Below, piece after piece: positions 9,301 to 18,855 of a stretch of DNA of 64,000 bases. The translations under genes and the position numbers were made by a program. The notes under the pieces were generated by a model that had not been told where the DNA came from, made no database searches, and saw only the letters and a program-made list of their open reading frames with translations. How positions within the stretch are numbered: position 1 is the first letter of the stretch; every line of letters begins with the position of its first letter. The stretch spans positions 248,001 through 312,000 of the forward strand of contig NZ_JYMR01000051.1 of the NCBI RefSeq assembly GCF_000938255.1, read 5' to 3'. The stretch comes from Bradyrhizobium sp. LTSP849 (lineage in GTDB: Bacteria; Pseudomonadota; Alphaproteobacteria; Rhizobiales; Xanthobacteraceae).

Positions 9301-10113
9301 ATGCTGGAGCTGACCGCCAGCCTACCGATGTATAATCTTCCCGAGTTGGCGGGCAAAAACGCCGCTTTCTGGGAGGCGTTGTCGAAAGAAATGCGGGCCC
9401 AGAAGCTGGCCTCCATTCCACCAGATCTTGTGTTCTCGCGTCCCGCCGTTCCGGATGCCATTGGCTCGGAGGTCTTATTTTCCCAGGCCTGTGGCTATCC
9501 TTTGCAGACCATCTACAGCGGTCAATTCGCCTTTCTGGGCGTCCCGACTTACGACTTTCCGGGCTGCGGTCCGTCGACACATCGGGCCTTTGTCATTGTG
9601 GGCAAGGAATCCCCCTATCGAACCATCGAAGACCTGCGCGGCGCCACGTTCGCGCTCAACAGTATCCATTCGAATTCAGGAATGAACCTGCCAAGGCTAT
9701 TGTTGGCCCGGCATGGCGTCAAGGCGCCCTTCTTCGGAACGGTCGTGGCGACGCGCTCGCATACCGAGAGTATCAGGCAGGTCCAAGCGGGCGATCTGGA
9801 CGCAGCCTCGATCGATTGCGTGACCTACGGTTTCTTCAAGGAGCTGTGTCCGGAGAAGGTGAGCGCCATCCGCGTGCTCGCCGAAACGCCGGAGAGTCCG
9901 GCCATTCCTTTCGTAACGTCGATTGCGACGCCACCCGATCAGATTGAAAAGCTGCGCGCTGCCTTGTTCCGCGTGGCGAGCGATTCCGTATACCGGCCGG
10001 TGCTTGACGGTCTCCACATCAAGACAATTACCGCTGCCGATCCGGCGGAATATGCGCGCGTCATTACCTATGAACGCGAAGCCGCCGAACGGGGATATGC
10101 TGAACTGAAATAG
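9301..10113 (+). CDS. PhnD-like solute-binding protein without obvious signal peptide
   Basis: The 270-residue product matches the phosphate/phosphonate-binding-protein (PhnD-like) fold: MLELTASLPMYNLPELAG at the start, PTYDFPGCGPSTHRAFVIVG in the first lobe, and a hinge segment TIEDLRGATFALNSIHSNSG. It has no hydrophobic leader, so it is either cytoplasmic or uses an upstream start; I see no better one. It begins 13 bases after the last ATPase of the peptide-type transporter, with GAGAGA upstream, so it is probably in the same operon. It could be a sensor or an accessory binding protein rather than the main receptor. The ligand is unknown. Confidence 0.75.
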   Translation: MLELTASLPMYNLPELAGKNAAFWEALSKEMRAQKLASIPPDLVFSRPAVPDAIGSEVLFSQACGYPLQTIYSGQFAFLGVPTYDFPGCGPSTHRAFVIVGKESPYRTIEDLRGATFALNSIHSNSGMNLPRLLLARHGVKAPFFGTVVATRSHTESIRQVQAGDLDAASIDCVTYGFFKELCPEKVSAIRVLAETPESPAIPFVTSIATPPDQIEKLRAALFRVASDSVYRPVLDGLHIKTITAADPAEYARVITYEREAAERGYAELK

Positions 10114-10562
10114 CGGATGATGCTGTCCTGAGCCCGGTGGCGGCTATCGTGGCAGTCCGCGAGCGGCCGGTTCAGGGCCTACAGGCGGCCGCAGACTGTT
10201 CTGTGGATTGGATTTTCCGAGGATGAACCTCCGAAGAACGTTTTGGACGTGCTCTTTTCCCGGGAGCATCGTCAGGAGCCGTCTGCTTCCCGGAGGGACC
10301 CCGTCTTGGGATATCAAGAGACGAGGGAGATCGAAAACGCAAATCTTGCTGTTTGAGCACCAATGCGCGCGTCACTGCGGCCATAACCTGCCGTCCCTAA
10401 CGACGGGATCATCGATGGTCCGTGTAGCCGACGACCTGATCGGGGGTGTTTAGGAGAGGCCTAAGCAGTGCGACGAGAAATCATAATTTCCCGCCGCCGT
10501 GTTTGCTCCTAAGTAGACTTCGTAGCCGTGTTGTATGCGCGCCTCGTTCGAACGAGCCGGGA
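10114..10562. other. Intergenic region, no gene recognised
   Basis: About 450 bases between the PhnD-like gene and the monooxygenase. Short open frames exist but have no domain, no ribosome-binding site of note and arginine-rich, shadow-like composition. A GCCGGGA close to 10563 serves the monooxygenase. The break suggests a new promoter for the downstream cluster, though I cannot point to firm -35/-10 boxes. Confidence 0.4.
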
Positions 10563-11921
10563 ATGAAAACGGTCATGCCGATAGAAGAAGTTGACACGGT
10601 TGTCGTCGGAGCAGGTCAGGCCGGATTGGCCATGAGCGAGCATCTGAGCGCCGCCGGCATCGCTCACGTCGTTCTGGAAAGGCACCGAATCGCCGAAAGG
10701 TGGCGGACGGCGCGATGGGACTCACTGGTCGCAAATGGCCCCGCATGGCACGACCGCTTTCCCGGCATGGAATTTCCGGGTCATCGAGATTCGTTTCCGT
10801 CCAAGGAAGTGGTGGCGGACTATTTTGTCTCCTACGCCGAAATGATTGCCGCCCCGGTGCGGTGCGGCGTGGACGTCACATCCGTTTGCCGCCTTGAGGG
10901 CCGCGCGGGTTTCCGCGTCGAAACGTCTGTAGGGACATTCGAAGCCAACAACGTTGTTGCAGCGACCGGTCCTTTTCAGATTCCCCTGATCCCCGACGTC
11001 ATACCCAAGGACGCGCGCGTCACCCAGATACACTCGAACGAGTATCGCAACCCGGCGCAATTGCCGGACGGAGGCGTGCTGGTCGTCGGCGCGGGATCAT
11101 CCGGTGGGCAGATCGCCGACGAGCTTCTCCGTGCCGGCAGAGCCGTCTATCTTTCGGTCGGTCCGCACGAGCGGCCGCCGCGATCCTACCGCGGGTATGA
11201 TTTTTGCTGGTGGCTGGGCGTCCTCGGAAAATGGGATATCGAGACAAAGACGCGTGGCACGGAGCATGTCACGATTTCCGTGAGCGGCGCCCGCGGTGGT
11301 TACACCGTAGACTTCAGGCGGCTCGCCGAGGAAGGAATGATGCTCGTAGGCTCGACCAAGTCTTACAGCGACAGCAAGGTGACTTTCGCCAATGATCTCC
11401 GGGAGAACGTCGCGATGGGAGATCAATCGCTCATCTCGCTACTGGATGAGGCGGACGACTACGTCAAACGCACCGGCCTCGAACTTCCCGAAGAGCCCGA
11501 GGCCCGTATCATCCCACCGGATCCGGAATGTCTGACCGATCCGCTGCGTGAGCTCGATTTCCGTGCGGCTGGGGTAAATACAGTCATTTGGGCCACGGGC
11601 TATTCGTCGGATTACTCCTGGCTCAAGGTCGACGCCTTCGACCCGGCAGGCAAGCCGAGGCATCAACGAGGCATATCGCGTGAGCCCGGAATATTTTTCC
11701 TGGGGTTGCCGTGGCAGTCGCGCAGAGGCTCAGCGTTCATCTGGGGAGTCTGGCACGACGCGAAGTACCTGGCGGATCGGATTTCCACGCAGCGGCGCTA
11801 TCGCGACTATCATAACGAGAGGGCCGGGGAGATCGATCGCGGCAAAGCTGCGGCGGCGCCCCGGACATCAAACCCGGCGATTGCGGAATATTGCGGAATA
11901 GAGAACAAAAGGAAGAGCTGA
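10563..11921 (+). CDS. Flavin-dependent monooxygenase (FMO/BVMO-like NAD(P)/FAD oxidoreductase)
   Basis: A 452-residue protein with two Rossmann motifs: VVVGAGQAGLA near residue 15 for FAD, and VLVVGAGSSGGQIADEL near residue 175 for NAD(P)H. The final NTVIWATGYSSDYSWL is the ATG-containing motif of FMO-type enzymes. These oxygenate nitrogen, sulfur or carbonyl carbons of small soft nucleophiles. ATG at 10563 has a GCCGGGA upstream and puts the dinucleotide motif at the normal place; the frame is open to 10446 without support. The next gene (RidA) starts one base after its TGA. The neighbours suggest that it oxidises an amine-like substrate, but this is inference. Confidence 0.85.
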   Translation: MKTVMPIEEVDTVVVGAGQAGLAMSEHLSAAGIAHVVLERHRIAERWRTARWDSLVANGPAWHDRFPGMEFPGHRDSFPSKEVVADYFVSYAEMIAAPVRCGVDVTSVCRLEGRAGFRVETSVGTFEANNVVAATGPFQIPLIPDVIPKDARVTQIHSNEYRNPAQLPDGGVLVVGAGSSGGQIADELLRAGRAVYLSVGPHERPPRSYRGYDFCWWLGVLGKWDIETKTRGTEHVTISVSGARGGYTVDFRRLAEEGMMLVGSTKSYSDSKVTFANDLRENVAMGDQSLISLLDEADDYVKRTGLELPEEPEARIIPPDPECLTDPLRELDFRAAGVNTVIWATGYSSDYSWLKVDAFDPAGKPRHQRGISREPGIFFLGLPWQSRRGSAFIWGVWHDAKYLADRISTQRRYRDYHNERAGEIDRGKAAAAPRTSNPAIAEYCGIENKRKS

Positions 11922-12338
11922 GTGGCACATCACCGAATCCGGAAGTTCAACACCAAGGACACCTATCCGGAGCAGAAACTGGACAATGATCTCTGTCAGG
12001 CGGTCGTTACCTCGGGTGGAAAGATCGTGTGGTTGCGCGGGCAGTGCCCGCAGAATCTCGACGACGCCGCGAACATCGCGAGCCATGACCCCGTAGAGCA
12101 GACCCACAAGGTCATGCAGAACATCAGGCAGCTCATCGAGGAAGCCGGCGGCAGGATGGAACACCTGGTCAAGGTCGTCGTCTATCTGACAGACGTGCGG
12201 CATCGCGAGGCGGTGTATCGAACCATGGGCGAATACATCAAGGACGTTTATCCGGTGTCGACTGGCCTGGTCGTCCAGGCGCTGGCTCGGCCGGAATGGC
12301 TGGTCGAAATCGATGCTACCGCCGTGATTCCGGAGTGA
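11922..12338 (+). CDS. RidA-family enamine/imine deaminase
   Basis: A 138-residue RidA (YjgF/YER057c/UK114) protein. It shows the family core: VWLRGQCPQNLDD, THKVMQNIRQLIEEAGG, VKVVVYLTDV and the terminal ARPEWLVEIDATAVIPE, in which the Arg and Glu line the active site of true deaminases. RidA proteins hydrolyse reactive 2-aminoacrylate-type enamines or imines to keto acids and ammonia. It starts with GTG directly after the monooxygenase stop, preceded by AGGAAGA. Placed among an FMO and two ornithine-cyclodeaminase-like enzymes, it probably clears imine intermediates produced by them. Confidence 0.9.
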   Translation: MAHHRIRKFNTKDTYPEQKLDNDLCQAVVTSGGKIVWLRGQCPQNLDDAANIASHDPVEQTHKVMQNIRQLIEEAGGRMEHLVKVVVYLTDVRHREAVYRTMGEYIKDVYPVSTGLVVQALARPEWLVEIDATAVIPE

Positions 12339-12342
12339 CCGA

Positions 12343-13380
12343 ATGACGCGCTTCATGAACATAGATCGCAGACAATTTGCCCTCGCAACGTTCGCGCTCG
12401 CCGCATCCGCACGCTGGCCAGCCAGCGCCGCGGCCAAGGAGACCGTGCGCATGGGCCAAGCCACGACGACGTTGGGCTTTCTCCCGGTGTGGGCCGCGCG
12501 TGCCTACGATACGTTCGCAGCGGAGCAAGTTGATCTGAACTGGGCAGCCATCAACGGGGGAGACCCCGCCTGCCTGGCGGCGCTCGACAGCGGGGACATC
12601 GACATCGCCGCGACAGGTAGCGATTCAGTTCTCGAGGCGGTTGCGAAGGGACAGCCGTACCAGATCATCTATTCGCTGATGTCGAAGATCTCGCTCAATT
12701 TGACCGTGTCCGAAGCGATGATCAAGCGAACGGGCATTTCCAGGAGCATGCCGATCAAGGAACGCATCGCTTGCCTCAAGGGCGCCGTGATAGGGGTCGC
12801 CGTGGTCGGAGGCGCTCAGGACCGGACCGTTCGCTGGCTGGCGACGCGCGGCGGCCTTGACGGTCGCAAGGATGTCCAGGTCGTCCAGATCGGTTCGGCC
12901 GCAGCACTTGGAGCGGCCCTGGAGAACGGGCGCATCGATGCATTCATGTTGTCGCCGCCCGAAGGACCATTGGCGGAGGCGGCGGGATACGGCCGAACTG
13001 TCATCGAGCCCGATACCGATATTTCGGGCTGGAAGGGAATGCCGAGTCTCGTGCTCGTTGGCCGCTCTGACGCGAACGAAGCCGCACAGAAGAAGATCGT
13101 CGCGACGGTACGGGCGATGAATTCCGCCAACCATGCGGTGCTCTCCGATTTGGAGGGGAGTGCCGACAAGATTGGCGGAAAATTCTTCCCGAAGCTGCCT
13201 CAACCAGTGATGCGCGTCAGCATCAAGACGCTCGCTGACGGAATCCGTGACGACGGTTTGCTCAACGAAGAGCGTGCCAAGCTGTTGTCCCAATTCGTCG
13301 AAGACTCCGGACGAACGCCGCCGGCGCCGGGCTCATTCTGGACCAACAAATACGTCGAACTCGCGAAGAATGCCAAATAG
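12343..13380 (+). CDS. NMT1/SsuA-like ABC transporter substrate-binding protein
   Basis: A 345-residue periplasmic binding protein with a twin-arginine-like leader (DRRQFALATFALAA) and a cleavage region around ASAAAKE. The fold markers are LGFLPVWAARAYDTF, then GDIDIAATGSDSVLEAVAKG and the second-lobe segment GAVIGVAVVGGAQDRTVRWL, as in SsuA/TauA/ThiY-like proteins for sulfonates, pyrimidines or aromatic amines. The start ATG follows a CCGGAG eight bases upstream and lies four bases after the RidA stop. Its likely ATPase and permease are at 17156 and 17956, separated from it by three enzyme genes on the same strand. Ligand unknown. Confidence 0.88.
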   Translation: MTRFMNIDRRQFALATFALAASARWPASAAAKETVRMGQATTTLGFLPVWAARAYDTFAAEQVDLNWAAINGGDPACLAALDSGDIDIAATGSDSVLEAVAKGQPYQIIYSLMSKISLNLTVSEAMIKRTGISRSMPIKERIACLKGAVIGVAVVGGAQDRTVRWLATRGGLDGRKDVQVVQIGSAAALGAALENGRIDAFMLSPPEGPLAEAAGYGRTVIEPDTDISGWKGMPSLVLVGRSDANEAAQKKIVATVRAMNSANHAVLSDLEGSADKIGGKFFPKLPQPVMRVSIKTLADGIRDDGLLNEERAKLLSQFVEDSGRTPPAPGSFWTNKYVELAKNAK

Positions 13381-13392
13381 GGGGTAGCCGCC

Positions 13393-14403
13393 ATGGCTCG
13401 TGTCGATTTCCGCTATCTCGATCGGAAGCAAGTGCGTTCGCTTCTGCCTCCGATAAAAGTCCTGCTCTCGCTGATCGAACAGGGCCTGTCCGCGCACGGA
13501 CGGCGGGACGTTGTCCTGCCTCCGAAGGCCCACATCCAGCTGGATGACCGGTACAACGGCCATTTCAACATTCTGGTGGGCTGGGCAGGCCCAAATGATA
13601 CGGCAGGCGTCAAGGTCATCGGGGACTACGTCGATAACTACAAGCACGGGCTTCCTTCCGAGGTCGCCATGCTCACATTGTACAATCCCAGAACCGGCGT
13701 GCCGCGGGCCTTGATGGACGCGACAGATTTGACGACGGAACGAACCGGTGCCGTCACGGGTATCGGAGCAAAATATCTCGCCCCCAAGGGAGCGAAGATC
13801 ATCGGCCATGTCGGCGCGCGGGGCACTGCGTTCGCGAATATCGCGATCCTCGCCAAATTGTTCGAGATCGCCGAAGTCCGTATCACCAGCAAGAGGCCCG
13901 AAACGCGCGAGACCCTGGCGCAACGCGTTCGGCAGGAATGCGGCATCAAGGCCGTGGCCGTCGCCACTGCCGAAGAGGCTTGTCGCGGCGCCGATATCGT
14001 CGTCGAGGCGACCCGTCTGGAGAAGCCCGAGATACTGATCCGCGACGAGTGGCTGACGCCGCACTGCCTTCTCATTTGCTATGGCTGGAAAATGGCCGTC
14101 GATCCGGACACGGTCAAGACAGCCTCGAAAGTGATCGTCGATGATTGGGAGCAGTGCTGCAAGGGCGGGCAGTTGCATCCGATGATCGAGAGCGGCGAAC
14201 TCACGCGCGCCAAGCTATACGCCGAGATTGGCGAGGTGACGTGTGGTTCGAAGGCCGGGCGTGCCGATGCCGACGGTCGCATCGTGTTCTGGCATCGCGG
14301 CTTCGCCATCAGCGACGTCATGCTGGGCGCGCACATTCTGGACTCGGCCGCTTCAAAGAACATCGGCACCGTCTTGAACCTGTTTGACCTTCCAGATGAG
14401 TAA
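13393..14403 (+). CDS. Ornithine cyclodeaminase / mu-crystallin family enzyme (first copy)
   Basis: A 336-residue NAD(P)-dependent enzyme of the ornithine cyclodeaminase/mu-crystallin family. Family features are GVKVIGDYVDNYKHGLPSE, LTTERTGAVTGIGAKYLAP, a dinucleotide segment IIGHVGARGTAFANI, and IVDDWEQC with the Asp expected near the active site. The nucleotide motif is GARGTA where classical members have G-x-G-x-Q-A. The family contains ornithine and lysine cyclodeaminases, alanine and alanopine/opine dehydrogenases and ketimine reductases, so the reaction is not fixed by sequence. A paralogue of similar length sits at 18856. The gene overlaps the next by eight bases. Confidence 0.85.
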   Translation: MARVDFRYLDRKQVRSLLPPIKVLLSLIEQGLSAHGRRDVVLPPKAHIQLDDRYNGHFNILVGWAGPNDTAGVKVIGDYVDNYKHGLPSEVAMLTLYNPRTGVPRALMDATDLTTERTGAVTGIGAKYLAPKGAKIIGHVGARGTAFANIAILAKLFEIAEVRITSKRPETRETLAQRVRQECGIKAVAVATAEEACRGADIVVEATRLEKPEILIRDEWLTPHCLLICYGWKMAVDPDTVKTASKVIVDDWEQCCKGGQLHPMIESGELTRAKLYAEIGEVTCGSKAGRADADGRIVFWHRGFAISDVMLGAHILDSAASKNIGTVLNLFDLPDE

Positions 14404-16066
14404 GACGGTGAACGAAGCCCTCGCGCCACAGACGACACGTGAAATGAGCGGTGCGGACGCGGTTGTCGACGCGCTGCTCAAGCACGGGTTGACCTCGCTC
14501 TACTGTCTTCCTGGCATCCAGAACGACGCCTTGTTTGTTTCCTTGTTCGATCGCCGAAATGAAATCCAGGCGGTGCATACCCGACATGAGCAGGGCGCCG
14601 CCTACATGGCGCTGGGCGCGGCACTGGCGACCGGCAAGCCTGCCGCTTATGCCGTGGTCCCAGGCCCGGGCGTGCTCAATACCGCAGCCGCGCTCGGGAC
14701 GGCTTACAGCGCCGGCGCGAAGGTCCTCTGCCTATCGGGTCAGATTCCAAGCCATGCAATCGGCAAGGGACTTGGCTATCTGCACGAATTGCCCGACCAA
14801 TTGGGCATCCTCGAACGGCTGACGAAGTGGGCCAAGCGGACAACGGCGCCTGGGGATGTGCCGGCCGACTTTGCGGAGGCCTTTGCAGCGTTACGGTCGG
14901 GCCGTCCTCGTCCCGTAGCTATCGAAGTGCCCATGGACGTTTTGTCCCGGAGAGCCGAAATCAAGGCCGCATTCGTGCGCGAGCCGGACGTTGCGCCGGC
15001 TCCCGAGGACGACGCTCTCGCGAGAGCGGCCTCCCTGTTGTCCCGTGCCGAGCGCCCCTTGATCTTTGTCGGGGGCGGGGCCCAGGAGGCTGGTCTGCCG
15101 TTGAGGCAACTTGCGGAAAAGCTCGGTGCGCCCGTAGTGGCTCATCGCATGGGGAAGGGCGTGCTGGACGATAGGCATCCGCTCAGTCTTAATCTCACCG
15201 CCGGTCACGCCCTCTGGAAGGGCTGCGACGTCGTCCTTGCAATCGGAACAAGGATGCATTTGCCGCTGACGCAGTGGGGATCCGACGAAGAGCTGCGGGT
15301 CATCAAGGTGGATGTCGACCGACTGGAGATGTCATGCGGCCGCCAGCCCGAAATCGCCTTGTGTGGCGAGGCTCACGATGTCCTGCAGCGGCTCAATGAC
15401 CAGATACGAGAGCCGGTCGGGGATCGTGATAGTCGGGTCGCATCGAGCCGTGCCTTGAAGGAGGAGATCGCGGGTAAGCTCAATGTGCTGCGTCCGCAGT
15501 TGGACTATTTGCGCGCGATCCGAGATGTGCTCCCCGACGATGGCATCCTCGTCGACGAATCGACACAGGTCGGCTACGTCTCGCGCATCGGTTATGAAAC
15601 GCGGTTGCCGAGGACCTATCTCTCCTCCGGGCATGCGGGAACCCTGGGCTGGGGATTTCCAACAGCGCTCGGCGCGCAACACGCATTACCGGATACCCCG
15701 GTCGTGTCGATCACCGGCGACGGCGGCTTCATGTTCAACGTGCAGGAGCTTGCTACAGCGGCCCATCACAACATTCCTCTCGTGACGGTGCTTTTCAACG
15801 ACGGCGCATTCGGGAACGTCCAGCGTATGCAGCGTGAGCTCTACGGACAGCGCGTCATCGCAACAGACCTGACCAACCCGGATTTCGTGCGGATGGCGGA
15901 TAGCTTTGGCATCGACGCCATGCGCGCTGAAGGGCCGCAGGCCTTGAGGAGTGCCCTGGCAAGAGCCATCGAGGCTCGTCGTCCCTCCCTGATCGAAGTG
16001 CCATGCCGTCAAATGCCGGAGCCTTGGCCGTTCCTTCAATTGCCGCGGGTTCGCGGGCGCTCGTGA
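14396..16066 (+). CDS. Thiamine-diphosphate-dependent enzyme, acetolactate-synthase-like
   Basis: A 556-residue three-domain ThDP enzyme. The N-terminal Pyr domain has the catalytic Glu in VHTRHEQGAAYMALGAA (about residue 65); the middle domain is Rossmann-like (RPLIFVGGGAQEAGLPL); the C-terminal PP domain has the ThDP/Mg motif GDGGFMFNVQELATAAHHN ending in LFNDGAFGN. No small regulatory subunit gene is adjacent, so it is probably a catabolic acetolactate-synthase-like, benzoylformate-decarboxylase-like or aldolase-type enzyme rather than a biosynthetic one. I prefer ATG at 14396, overlapping the previous stop by eight bases; a TTG at 14384 is in the same frame. It likely decarboxylates or condenses a 2-keto acid made by the neighbouring deaminating enzymes. 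Confidence 0.85.
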   Translation: MSKTVNEALAPQTTREMSGADAVVDALLKHGLTSLYCLPGIQNDALFVSLFDRRNEIQAVHTRHEQGAAYMALGAALATGKPAAYAVVPGPGVLNTAAALGTAYSAGAKVLCLSGQIPSHAIGKGLGYLHELPDQLGILERLTKWAKRTTAPGDVPADFAEAFAALRSGRPRPVAIEVPMDVLSRRAEIKAAFVREPDVAPAPEDDALARAASLLSRAERPLIFVGGGAQEAGLPLRQLAEKLGAPVVAHRMGKGVLDDRHPLSLNLTAGHALWKGCDVVLAIGTRMHLPLTQWGSDEELRVIKVDVDRLEMSCGRQPEIALCGEAHDVLQRLNDQIREPVGDRDSRVASSRALKEEIAGKLNVLRPQLDYLRAIRDVLPDDGILVDESTQVGYVSRIGYETRLPRTYLSSGHAGTLGWGFPTALGAQHALPDTPVVSITGDGGFMFNVQELATAAHHNIPLVTVLFNDGAFGNVQRMQRELYGQRVIATDLTNPDFVRMADSFGIDAMRAEGPQALRSALARAIEARRPSLIEVPCRQMPEPWPFLQLPRVRGRS

Positions 16067-16189
16067 CACAAATTGTGGTCCGCCGGATTTGGATTTGCGA
16101 AGCGCATCATACGGAAATCGTAATTTTCTTCGCTGATCGGCAAGCGATAATCGCATGATCGTGGGGCGATGTTGGGCTCGGAGCTCGGT

Positions 16190-16864
16190 ATGACGATCTC
16201 AATAAGTGGACGCTGTAATCAGACGGGGCAGCTTGGAATCGCGATCGCGTCGTCCAGTATGAGCGTGGCGGCGCGATGCGCCTATGCCCGCGCCGGAGCC
16301 GGCGTTTGCGCCACCCAAAATATCACCGATCCGCGCTTGGGGCCACGCGCTCTTGCCTTGATGGAGCTCGGGCTGGACGCTGATACGATCCTTGCCGGGA
16401 TTCGTGCAAACACGGAACACATCGAATTCCGCCAACTTGGGATTCTCGATCATTCCGGGCGGACCGCATGCTATTCCGGACTCCATAGTCTCGGCATTTT
16501 CGCAAGTGCCCACGGTCAGAATGTGATTGCGCTCGGCAACCTCCTTGCGAACGCCGAAGTGCCGAAGCGCATGATGTCGGCATTCAACGAGACCGCCGAT
16601 GCTGAACTCGGCGATCGGCTGGTCACTGCCATGCAAGCTGGCCTGGCAGCTGGCGGCGAGGCCGGCCCAATGCTTTCGGCGGGCATGATTATTGTTGACC
16701 GCGTTCCCTGGCCGATCGCAGATATCCGGGTCGACCTGCATGATGAGCCGATCACCCGACTGTCGGAGCTATGGAAGGCCTGGAGGCCGCAGATGGATGA
16801 CTATGTAACCCGGGCCCTTAAACCTTCGGCGGCGCCAAAGTTTGGAGTTCCGGGCGATTTGTGA
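16190..16864 (+). CDS. DUF1028 family protein (Ntn-hydrolase-like)
   Basis: A 224-residue DUF1028 protein. It begins MTISISGRCNQTGQLGIAIA and continues with VCATQNITDPRLGPRALALM and RQLGILDHSGRTACYSG, the family core. DUF1028 proteins have an N-terminal-nucleophile-hydrolase-like arrangement and are often found beside amidases and amine catabolic genes; a precise reaction is not established. I choose ATG at 16190 because GGAG lies six bases upstream and the usual DUF1028 N terminus starts here; an ATG at 16169 is also in frame. A 123-base gap separates it from the ThDP gene, so it may have its own promoter. Confidence 0.85.
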   Translation: MTISISGRCNQTGQLGIAIASSSMSVAARCAYARAGAGVCATQNITDPRLGPRALALMELGLDADTILAGIRANTEHIEFRQLGILDHSGRTACYSGLHSLGIFASAHGQNVIALGNLLANAEVPKRMMSAFNETADAELGDRLVTAMQAGLAAGGEAGPMLSAGMIIVDRVPWPIADIRVDLHDEPITRLSELWKAWRPQMDDYVTRALKPSAAPKFGVPGDL

Positions 16865-17155
16865 AGTCGTTCGGACGGGATTCGTTTGCCGTATCTCTCA
16901 GCCTGGGCGAGTTGCTCTGCTGTCGTTCTGCGTCGTCCGTGCCCAATATTCCGTCACGTCGCTCCGGAAGTCGGAGATAAACTCAGAACCTGCGGGGAGG
17001 CGGCCAGCGCAAAGGCCCCTGACGAGTCTTGAATGGAGCAGGTTCGGACGAGACCAGCTTCGTGTACCCGGTAGTAAGTCGAGAAGGGGGACGTCTTCCC
17101 GATTGCCAATCTGCATGTGACCCGTGCGACGTCTGAAGAATGGATTACGAGAAAA
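16865..17155. other. Intergenic region before the ABC ATPase gene
   Basis: Some 290 bases with no convincing gene. A short frame overlapping the end of the DUF1028 gene is not supported by composition or a start site. The region may carry the promoter for the ATPase-permease pair. Confidence 0.35.
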
Positions 17156-17959
17156 ATGACCGAAGCAGCAAGCGCAAGCGTTCTCCGATTCAGTGCGATT
17201 CAACAGAGCTTCGCAAGTCCAATCGGAGATGCACCAAACGTGGTCATCAGCGATGTCGGCTTCGAAGTGAAGCGGGGCAAGTTCGTCAGCGTTATCGGGC
17301 CGAGCGGTTGTGGGAAGAGCACTCTCATCCAAATGGCCGCAGGGCTTCTCAAGCCGTCGGTCGGCATGGTCTTCCACCATGATCGAGAGGTCACCAGCGT
17401 GAATCGTACCATCGGCTTCGTGCCACAACAGGCGCAGTTGTTGCCGTGGAAGACGATGATCGAGAACATCGAATTTCCGTTGTTGCTGCGTGGCATGACT
17501 CTAGCCGAGCGCCGCGCGAAGGCCATGGAGGCTATTAAGCGCGTCGACCTCGCCGGCTTTGAATCGCACTACCCGTATCAATTGTCGGGCGGTATGCAGA
17601 AGCGTGCATCCATCGCACGCATGCTGGTCTACAAGCCGGATACGATCTTGATGGATGAGCCGTTCGGTGCGTTGGACGCGCAGACCCGCATGGTCATGCA
17701 GCATGATTTGCAGACGATGCTGGCTACCGAAGGTGCAAGCGTGCTCTTCGTCACGCATGACATCACCGAGGCGGTATTGTTGTCGGACAGCGTTGTCGTG
17801 CTAAGTCGCAGGCCCGCGCGTGTCATCGCCGAAATTCCCATCGATTTGCCACGACCTCGCGACATGTTCGAACCTTACGCGACGCCAGGCTTTGCCGAAG
17901 CGTACGATCGGGTGTGGTCCGTATTTCGAAGCGAACTCAACATTAGGCGTGCGGCATGA
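17156..17959 (+). CDS. ABC transporter ATP-binding protein, SsuB/TauB type
   Basis: A 267-residue ATPase with Walker A GPSGCGKST, Q-loop in GFVPQQAQLLPW, signature LSGGMQKRASIA, Walker B ILMDEPFGALD and switch His in LFVTHDITEAV. The LSGGM signature and the LLPWKT segment are typical of the nitrate/sulfonate/taurine group. ATG at 17156 gives a normal N terminus; a GTG at 17117 would add 13 residues. Its stop overlaps the permease ATG by four bases. It should work with the permease that follows and the NMT1-type binding protein at 12343. Confidence 0.9.
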   Translation: MTEAASASVLRFSAIQQSFASPIGDAPNVVISDVGFEVKRGKFVSVIGPSGCGKSTLIQMAAGLLKPSVGMVFHHDREVTSVNRTIGFVPQQAQLLPWKTMIENIEFPLLLRGMTLAERRAKAMEAIKRVDLAGFESHYPYQLSGGMQKRASIARMLVYKPDTILMDEPFGALDAQTRMVMQHDLQTMLATEGASVLFVTHDITEAVLLSDSVVVLSRRPARVIAEIPIDLPRPRDMFEPYATPGFAEAYDRVWSVFRSELNIRRAA

Positions 17960-18789
17960 GCGACCAGATGACACTGACTTCACTCCGCGCGCCATCGCCG
18001 AAACGAATCTGGGCGCCCGTATGTCGGGCGCTTTTGTTGGCAGCCCCGGGCGTCACGTTGCTCTGCTTTTGGCAATTTGCGTCCGGACGATTGATACGCG
18101 AGACGTATGTCAGCAAGCCGACGGAAATCGCATGGCGTCTTATCGACCTATTCTACACCGGTGAAATCTGGCCAAGCCTCCGCGTGACAGGGGAGGAATT
18201 GGTTCTATCCTATGTGATCGGCGTTCTGCTCGGGCTGTTGCTCGGATATGCGCTTGGGCGTTCTCCGCGCGCGGCCTCAATCTTCGAGCCCTACGTGATG
18301 GCATTCTACGGAATACCGAAAATCGCCTTGGCGCCCTTGTTCGTCATTTGGTTCGGTATCGGCATTTGGTCGAAGGTGATGCTGGCCGGCACAATGGTGT
18401 TCTTTCTCGTCTTCTATAATGTTTTCGCCGGCGTCCGATCGGTCGACCGGGATGTCGTTAATTTGGCCCTGGTTTTGGGGGCAAATGAACGTCAGCTGGG
18501 TCGACAGATATATTTACCCGCTGCCGCGCCGTTTCTGTTGCTGGGGATGCGTATGGCCATACCCTATGCTGTCATCGGCGTGATCGTGGGGGAGTTTACC
18601 TCGTCAACCGCAGGGCTCGGTCTGTTTATCAATTATGCGTCTTCGACTTACGATCCGGCCGGTGTATTCGCAGGCATTTTTATCCTCTTGGCGTTCGTGA
18701 TGGGGATGAATGCGTTGGCCAATCGCCTCGAGCGCAAGCTCCTGAAATGGCAGCCAACCTCCCAGAGGATTGCCTCCGAGCCAAACTAG
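17956..18789 (+). CDS. ABC transporter permease, SsuC/TauC type
   Basis: A 277-residue inner-membrane protein with six predicted helices and the family coupling loop around RSVDRDVVNLALVLGANERQ. The preceding FYGIPKIALAPLFVIWFGIG is a hallmark of the nitrate/sulfonate/taurine permease group. Its ATG lies in the ATGA overlap with the ATPase stop. It forms the channel of the second transporter in this cluster. Confidence 0.9.
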   Translation: MSDQMTLTSLRAPSPKRIWAPVCRALLLAAPGVTLLCFWQFASGRLIRETYVSKPTEIAWRLIDLFYTGEIWPSLRVTGEELVLSYVIGVLLGLLLGYALGRSPRAASIFEPYVMAFYGIPKIALAPLFVIWFGIGIWSKVMLAGTMVFFLVFYNVFAGVRSVDRDVVNLALVLGANERQLGRQIYLPAAAPFLLLGMRMAIPYAVIGVIVGEFTSSTAGLGLFINYASSTYDPAGVFAGIFILLAFVMGMNALANRLERKLLKWQPTSQRIASEPN

Positions 18790-18855
18790 GCCGCGCGTGC
18801 AGCATGCTCTGATCTTTTCGGACTCGTTGTGCTGTAAACTGGAAGAGACCGCCTC

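Noticed and set aside
10208..10453. 81-codon frame between the PhnD-like and monooxygenase genes
   Set aside because: No ribosome-binding site, no domain, Arg/Pro/Ser-rich shadow composition.
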